Origin: Starkeya sp. ORNL1
Lineage (GTDB): Bacteria > Pseudomonadota > Alphaproteobacteria > Rhizobiales > Xanthobacteraceae
Direction of reading: 5' to 3'
Assembly (NCBI RefSeq): GCF_012971745.1
Contig: NZ_CP048834.1
Span: 2,976,001 to 3,040,000 of the forward strand
DNA: 64,000 nt
Position 1 is the stretch's first letter. Each line of letters opens with the position of its first letter. The notes under the pieces were generated by a model, which was not told where the DNA came from, searched no databases, and worked only from the letters and a program-made list of their open reading frames with translations. This document shows, one piece after another, positions 59,459 to 64,000 of this stretch. A program made the translations under genes and the position numbers.

Positions 59459-61105
59459 ATGAGCATCCAGCAGAACGGCCCGGCCTGGCCGCACCTCGAC
59501 GCCTATGAGCAATTCCCCCACCTCGCCGGGCATCGACCGGTGCTGGGTACGCGCGGCATGGTCTCCTCGCCGCACGCCATGGCCTCATCCATCGGCTGCG
59601 ATGTGCTGAAGGCCGGCGGCAATGCGGTGGACGCCGCCATCGCCGCCAGCGCCGCACTGATGGTTGCCTGCCCGATGCAGTGCGGCCCCGGCGGCGACGC
59701 CTTCTGGCTGATCGCCGAGCCCAACGGGAAGGTTTACGCGCTCGACGCCTCCGGCCGGGCCTCCCGCCACGCCGACCCGGCAATCCTGCGCGCGCAGGGC
59801 CTTACCACTATCCCGCCGCGCTCGGGTTACGCGGTGACCGCGCCGGGCGCGGTCGAAGGGTGGAGCGCCGCGCGTCGACGCTTCGGTTCGCTGCCACTCG
59901 CCGCGCTGCTGGAACCGGCCGCCGCGCTGGCGGAGGATGGCGTGGTTGTCTCCCGCCATCTGCACGCCAGCTTCCAGGTTTGCCTGGGCGAACTCGCCGC
60001 CAAGGATGCGCTGCGCCTCTGGGGCGGGCAGAGCCCACAGGTCTATGACCGGATGAAGCAGCCGGCGCTGGCGGCGCTGCTGCGCGGCATTGGCCGCCAG
60101 GGTGCCGACCACCTTTATGGCGGCGAGATTGCCGCTGCCATCGCCCGCGCCGTTGCCGACGCCGGCGGCTGGCTCGATGCAGCCGACCTTGCCGCGCATG
60201 CCAGCCACTGGGTGGCGCCGGTGCAGGGTCGGTTCCGTGACCTCGACGTCTTCACCACGCCGCCCTCGACGCAAGGCTTCAGCCTGCTGATGGCGCTTGG
60301 CTTTGTGGAGAGCGTACCCACCGAAGGCGTGGGGCGCTTCACGCCGGAAAGCCTGCATCTGGAGATCGAGGCGTCGGCCGCGGCGCTCGCGACCCGCGAT
60401 GCCGTCAATGACGACCGCGCGCGGCTTGCCGAGCCGATAGAGCAGACATGGAGCGAGGAGCGACGCGCCGCCTTTGCCCGCGCCTTCACGAGGCAGGCGC
60501 GCGGTGCGGCGGGCATGCAGGGTACCGACCGCATCACCCGCGGCGACACCGCGCATCTGTGCGTGGTCGACGGCTCGGGCATGGCGGTGTCGCTGATCCA
60601 GAGCCTGTTCTTCGATTTCGGCGCCTGCATCGCCGTGCCGGAAGGCGGCTTCGTGCTGCAGAATCGTGGTGCCGCCTTCACGCTCGACGGCAAGGTCGCC
60701 CGGCTCGCCCCTGGCCTGCGTCCCCCGAGCACGCTGATGCCGACCATCGCGTTGCGCGAGGGCAAACCGGCCATCGTGCTCGGCTGCATGGGCGGCGACG
60801 GCCAGATGCAGACGCAGCTACAATTGCTGCGCGATCTGTGTGACGGCGGCCTCGACCCGCAGCAGGCGGTGTCGCGCCCACGCTGGTATCTCGACCGCTC
60901 CGCGCCGGGCGGACCGCGCCTTATGATCGAAGACGGCGTCGACGACGGCCTCGTCTGGGCATTGCAGGGCCTGGGCTACGAGGTCGAAAGCCTCGGGCGG
61001 TTCGAGGACCGCATGGGCCACGCACAGATCATCGCAATCCGCGACGACGGCGTCCTGGCCGGCGCCGCGGATCCGCGCTCGGATGGGCAGGTGGCAGCGT
61101 TCTAG
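59459..61105 (+). CDS. gamma-glutamyltransferase family protein
   Basis: A 548-residue Ntn-hydrolase. 'GTRGMVSSPHAMASSIGCDVLKAGGNAVDAAIAASAALMVACPMQCGPGGDAFWLI' is the N-terminal family region. The autocatalytic nucleophile is Thr364 in 'RGDTAHLCVVD', giving large and small subunits. No signal peptide is seen, so it appears cytoplasmic, unlike classical Ggt. It lies 11 bp after the ATPase, so it probably cleaves an imported gamma-glutamyl compound or related amide. The YwrD-like cytoplasmic branch is a fair comparison. Confidence 0.88.
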   Translation: MSIQQNGPAWPHLDAYEQFPHLAGHRPVLGTRGMVSSPHAMASSIGCDVLKAGGNAVDAAIAASAALMVACPMQCGPGGDAFWLIAEPNGKVYALDASGRASRHADPAILRAQGLTTIPPRSGYAVTAPGAVEGWSAARRRFGSLPLAALLEPAAALAEDGVVVSRHLHASFQVCLGELAAKDALRLWGGQSPQVYDRMKQPALAALLRGIGRQGADHLYGGEIAAAIARAVADAGGWLDAADLAAHASHWVAPVQGRFRDLDVFTTPPSTQGFSLLMALGFVESVPTEGVGRFTPESLHLEIEASAAALATRDAVNDDRARLAEPIEQTWSEERRAAFARAFTRQARGAAGMQGTDRITRGDTAHLCVVDGSGMAVSLIQSLFFDFGACIAVPEGGFVLQNRGAAFTLDGKVARLAPGLRPPSTLMPTIALREGKPAIVLGCMGGDGQMQTQLQLLRDLCDGGLDPQQAVSRPRWYLDRSAPGGPRLMIEDGVDDGLVWALQGLGYEVESLGRFEDRMGHAQIIAIRDDGVLAGAADPRSDGQVAAF

Positions 61106-61134
61106 AGCATGTTACGCAAAAGCTGACCGCAGCT

Positions 61135-61446
61135 TCAGCGCCACCAGCACTGAGTGCGCCAGCCCCATCGCGTCCAAACGCGTCGGCAGACGCGGCGGCG
61201 ACGCGGCGCGACCCAGACACGGCGACCATTGCGCCAGACCCAATAGGTGCTGTCGGCCGGCGTGCCGTCCGGTGCCTCGCCATAGACGTCATCGCTCTGC
61301 GCGGGCTCGGGCGCCGGCACATCCTTGAGCAGGTCGAGTGGCGTCGCTTCAACAGGCTGCGTCAGCAGTGGGCTGAGCGCTACCGCCCCCACTGCGGCGG
61401 TGCCCACTCCACAAAGTCCGAAAAGGAAAGAACGTCTATCCATCAC
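61135..61446 (-). CDS. small Tat-exported basic protein
   Basis: A 103-residue protein. The N-terminus MMDRRSFLFGLCGVGTAAVGAVALSPLL has a twin-arginine motif (DRRSFLF) and hydrophobic core. The mature part is Pro/Glu/Asp-rich. The C-terminal 35 residues are extremely Arg/Trp-rich ('WRNGRRVWVAPRRRRVCRRVW'). Such small proteins are common in Rhizobiales and of unknown function. ATG 61446 or 61443. Confidence 0.7.
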   Translation of the reverse strand: MMDRRSFLFGLCGVGTAAVGAVALSPLLTQPVEATPLDLLKDVPAPEPAQSDDVYGEAPDGTPADSTYWVWRNGRRVWVAPRRRRVCRRVWTRWGWRTQCWWR

Positions 61447-61604
61447 TTCCTCCCGTGCCGGCTATGGTGAAAATCTGCTCTTCAATCCCGGCAATGTCCA
61501 ATGGCGCCATTCGCAGTGGTTAAGCGAAGCCGAGCGCCATTCGGCAGCCGCCAAGTCCCGGCGCCACACTTTCGATCGCGGCGGTTGCCCGCTTGGTCGC
61601 GCCA

Positions 61605-61817
61605 CTACATGAAGTAACCGACTGTCTCCAGAATTGCGCCAATCGCCATGATTACAAGGCCGACATATGTCGTTTTGCCAGGAGCCCCGGCTCTGTCTCG
61701 GCTTCCAGCATTAGACACGCTCTGCCGCCTAGATATAGCAAATTGTACACCCGCAAGGATCGCGCCGAAGATAATCAGAGCCAGTCCAAGGGTCATCATT
61801 ATTTGCTGAGCCGACAT
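61605..61817 (-). CDS. small membrane protein
   Basis: A 70-residue protein with two hydrophobic segments (about residues 8-27 and 50-68) joined by a basic, Ser/Gly-rich loop. It has more A+T than its surroundings. No family is recognised. Confidence 0.5.
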   Translation of the reverse strand: MSAQQIMMTLGLALIIFGAILAGVQFAISRRQSVSNAGSRDRAGAPGKTTYVGLVIMAIGAILETVGYFM

Positions 61818-61925
61818 TCTTCCACCTTCATCTCAGCGCGCTATTTGCCGTCGTCGTAGCCCTTTATCTCATCGCGAGGTGGCGCTCCAGCTCATCTCAG
61901 GCAGGATCGCGGTCATATCGGCCGA

Positions 61926-62570
61926 TCACGCGTCCAACTGCGCGACGTCCCGCATCGTGCGGATCAGGAACACGCCAACCGTGGCGCCGGCGTCCTGCAG
62001 CCCCCGCGACTTCTCCTGGAAGGCGGCGGCCTTGCCGTGCTGGGCGACCATCGACTTGGTCTCCTCGAGCGCCTGCTCGGCGCTCGCAGCAGCGGCAGTG
62101 AGTGCCGGGCCGAGCGGCGCGCCGGCCTCGGCCTGCGCCTCGAGTGTGCGGGCGAGAGGATCGAGCACGTCGAGGATGGTCTTGTCGCCCACCTTCGCCT
62201 TGCCGCGCTCGGCGATGCCATTGGCGAAGGCGCGCCAGAAGACCGCGGCCTCCGCCGTGCCGATCGCCTCGGCGCTCTCCAGCGCCTTGCCGCCGCGCAG
62301 AAAACCGGTGGCGGTCAGCGTGCCCATGGTCGAGGGCGCGGCCTTCGCCATGGCCGCACCGGCGGTGCGCAGCAGCTTGGCGAGTCCCGCCGGCGCACCC
62401 TCCACCACGACGGCATCGTAGGCCGCGGCGAAGGACTTGCTCATGGTGATGCCGAGGTCGCTGTCGCCGACCTTGCCGTCGAGCGCGATCAGGAACTCGC
62501 GCTGCTCGGCGAACACGTTTCGCCAGGCTTCGAAAAGCCGGATGATTTCCGCGGGTCCGATCGCGTCCAT
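61926..62570 (-). CDS. dhaL: dihydroxyacetone-kinase-type nucleotide-binding subunit DhaL
   Basis: A 214-residue protein of the all-helical DhaL fold. The Mg/ADP-binding aspartates are in 'LDGKVGDSDLGITM' (Asp30, Asp35, Asp37), with 'APSTMGTLTATGFLRGG' and 'GDKTILDVLDPLARTL' as further hallmarks. It binds ATP or ADP and phosphorylates the sugar held by DhaK. It lies 10 bp after dhaK. No DhaM is visible, so an ATP-dependent kinase for a small ketose is likely. Confidence 0.9.
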   Translation of the reverse strand: MDAIGPAEIIRLFEAWRNVFAEQREFLIALDGKVGDSDLGITMSKSFAAAYDAVVVEGAPAGLAKLLRTAGAAMAKAAPSTMGTLTATGFLRGGKALESAEAIGTAEAAVFWRAFANGIAERGKAKVGDKTILDVLDPLARTLEAQAEAGAPLGPALTAAAASAEQALEETKSMVAQHGKAAAFQEKSRGLQDAGATVGVFLIRTMRDVAQLDA

Positions 62571-62580
62571 GGCCGTCTCC

Positions 62581-63582
62581 TCACACCGCGACGTGGGTGA
62601 AGAACGGCGTGTGCGCCGGGGCCGCCACCAGGCGATCCAGTTCCGCGTCGAGCGTCAGCACCGAGATCGAGGCGCCGGCCATTTCCATGGCGGTCGCGAA
62701 CTCGCCGATCCACACATGCTTCACTTTGGCGCCGCGCCCCTCGATCAGCTGGGACACGCGGCGGAACAGGATGTAGAGCTCCTCGCGTGGCGTGCCGCCC
62801 AGCCCGTTCACCAGAACGGCAACCTCGTCGCCCGTGGTCAGCGGATGTTCGGCGAAGATGCGCTCCATCATCTCGTCGACCACCTGGTCGGCAGGGGCGA
62901 GCTTCTTCCGGCTTATGCCCGGCTCGCCATGGATGCCCATGCCGATTTCCATCTCGTCCTCGCCGATGGAGAAGGTGGCGTGCCCCACTTCGGGAACGAC
63001 GCAGCTCGACAGCGCGACGCCCATGGTCCGGGTGTTCAGCCGCGCCTTGTCGGCGATGCGCGCCACCTCATCGAGCGAAAGACCCTCGGCCGCCGCCGCG
63101 CCTGCCGCCTTGTAAACGAAGAAGATGCCGGCGACGCCGCGGCGCTTGTGCTCTTCGCCCACCACCGAGGAGGCGACGTCGTCATTGCCGATGACCTGCT
63201 TCACGCGGATGCCGTCAATGTCCGCAAGCTCGGCCGCCATGTCGAAATTGATGATGTCGCCGCTGTAATTGCCGAAGATGTAGAGCACGCCAGCGCCTTG
63301 GTCGATGTACTTGGTGACCTCGTGCATCTGGTCGGCGCTCGGCGACTGGAACACGCCGCCCACGGCGCAGCCATCGAGCATGCCGTCGCCCACATAGCCG
63401 AGGAACAGCGGCAGGTGGCCCGAGCCGCCGCCGGTGGCGATGCCGACCTTGCCGGCCTTCCGATTGGCGACCACGAGGCAGCGCTTGTCGTCGCCGACAT
63501 AGGTCACCTGCGGATGCGCGCGGTAGATGCCCTCCAGCATCTCGTCGACGAAGGTCGTCGCGTCATTGAGAAATTTTTTCAT
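62581..63582 (-). CDS. dhaK: dihydroxyacetone-kinase-type substrate-binding subunit DhaK
   Basis: A 333-residue protein. 'KVGIATGGGSGHLPLFLGYVGDGMLDGCAVGGVFQSPSADQM' and 'NYSGDIINFDMAAELA' form the substrate pocket. The His of 'MGIHGEPGI' would form the hemiaminal with the ketone. In place of dihydroxyacetone the substrate may be a C4 ketose such as erythrulose, because a ribose-type ABC permease gene lies 44 bp upstream (inference). Confidence 0.9.
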   Translation of the reverse strand: MKKFLNDATTFVDEMLEGIYRAHPQVTYVGDDKRCLVVANRKAGKVGIATGGGSGHLPLFLGYVGDGMLDGCAVGGVFQSPSADQMHEVTKYIDQGAGVLYIFGNYSGDIINFDMAAELADIDGIRVKQVIGNDDVASSVVGEEHKRRGVAGIFFVYKAAGAAAAEGLSLDEVARIADKARLNTRTMGVALSSCVVPEVGHATFSIGEDEMEIGMGIHGEPGISRKKLAPADQVVDEMMERIFAEHPLTTGDEVAVLVNGLGGTPREELYILFRRVSQLIEGRGAKVKHVWIGEFATAMEMAGASISVLTLDAELDRLVAAPAHTPFFTHVAV

Positions 63583-63626
63583 CTTGTCCCTCTTCGGTCG
63601 CGCTATCGCTGGTTCGCAGTTTCAGT

Positions 63627-64000
63627 TCAGCTTTTTCTCTGGCACATCACGAAAAACGCGGCGGCGAGCAGGATGAAGCCGCCGACGACCACGCGCTGCC
63701 ACGTGCTCGGTATCCCCACCATCACCAGCACGCTGTTCACCACGACCACCAGCAGCACGCCGAGGATGGTGCCGAGGACCGTGCCGGTGCCGCCGGTGAT
63801 CCGCGCGCCGCCAAGCACGACCGCGGCTATCACGTTGATCTCGGTGCCGACCAGGTCGAACGGGTTGGCGTGGCGGTTGGCGCAGACATGGATGATGCCG
63901 GCCAGCCCGGCGAGCGCGCCCGCATAGGCGAAAAGGAAGACGTGGACGGTGCGCAGATTGTAGCCGACGCGCGCGGCGACATTGGCGTTGCCGCCGACCG
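63627..64000 (-). CDS. sugar ABC transporter permease (RbsC/AraH type), C-terminal part
   Basis: The open frame runs off the window. The visible 123 codons read '...VGGNANVAARVGYNLRTVHVFLFAYAGALAGLAGIIHVCANRHANPFDLVGTEINVIAAVVLGGARITGGTGTVLGTILGVLLVVVVNSVLVMVGIPSTWQRVVVGGFILLAAAFF', the end of the BPD_transp_2 family (ribose/arabinose permeases). It is transcribed toward dhaK and dhaL, so the transporter and kinase probably form one sugar-uptake operon. Confidence 0.9.
   Translation of the reverse strand, partial: VGGNANVAARVGYNLRTVHVFLFAYAGALAGLAGIIHVCANRHANPFDLVGTEINVIAAVVLGGARITGGTGTVLGTILGVLLVVVVNSVLVMVGIPSTWQRVVVGGFILLAAAFFVMCQRKS

Noticed and set aside
61103..61125. Start of an AGAGCATG-type dispersed repeat after the gamma-glutamyltransferase gene
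   Set aside because: Only about 15 bases match before the similarity stops, too short to call a repeat unit.

Overview
This GC-rich window looks like an alphaproteobacterium of the order Hyphomicrobiales (Rhizobiales), perhaps near Xanthobacteraceae/Ancylobacter/Starkeya. That placement is an inference. It rests on the conserved block hisD - UPF0262 - low-Mr phosphatase - maf - yacG - tRNA-Phe, on DUF2948 next to murA, on the DUF2312/GapR-type protein, and on two families of palindromic intergenic repeats that I associate with this order.

Layout. (1) 1-8.17 kb is the right-hand end of a prophage-like integrative element inserted at tRNA-Phe(GAA). It carries a divergent CI/Cro-type switch, a CII-like protein, a DnaA domain-IV protein, a sugar O-acetyltransferase as probable cargo, a GapR-like protein, a PcfJ-domain protein, a small HTH protein and a tyrosine integrase whose 3' end faces the tRNA. 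(2) 8.2-17.3 kb is core chromosome: yacG, maf, phosphatase, UPF0262, hisD, an esterase, DUF2948, murA, tRNA-Thr and small membrane proteins. (3) 17.5-22.9 kb is an osmoprotectant ABC operon (binding protein, permease, ATPase, permease). A 1.57-kb insertion flanked by near-identical 16-bp direct repeats interrupts it exactly at the ATPase/permease ATGA junction. (4) 23-31.4 kb is an amide system: amiC-amiR regulators, a leader with an ANTAR-type hairpin and an intrinsic terminator, a nitrilase-superfamily amidohydrolase, a HAAT-type ABC transporter with a permease-ATPase fusion, and a DUF1028 protein.

(5) 31.5-37.2 kb holds an RND efflux pair and a divergent NAD-dependent epimerase/reductase. 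(6) 37.2-40.3 kb is the taurine uptake operon tauABC. It is preceded by an eight-codon ORF, MTWICRRC, directly followed by a hairpin and T-run, which looks like a cysteine-sensing attenuator. (7) 41.2-48.8 kb is a carboxylate cluster: a GntR-family regulator, two MmgE/PrpD proteins, a tripartite tricarboxylate transporter (TctCBA) and an SDR. (8) 48.8-54.4 kb is the glyoxylate shunt: malate synthase G, isocitrate lyase and a divergent ScfR/RamB-type regulator. (9) 54.4-61.1 kb contains a hydrolase, a secreted Asn/Ser-repeat protein, a DUF6065-like protein, and a polar amino-acid ABC transporter co-transcribed with a gamma-glutamyltransferase-like enzyme. (10) 61.1-64 kb holds two small exported or membrane proteins, DhaL, DhaK and the end of a sugar ABC permease.

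The common theme outside the element is scavenging: osmolytes, amides, taurine sulfur, carboxylates, acetate/C2, amino acids and short sugars. Much of the control appears to be local, through attenuators or antiterminators and palindromic operators. The most notable signals are the MTWICRRC leader, the AmiR-type leader, the four-site operator set of the element's repressor, the insertion splitting the osmoprotectant operon, and a palindromic repeat translated in frame inside the phosphatase gene.
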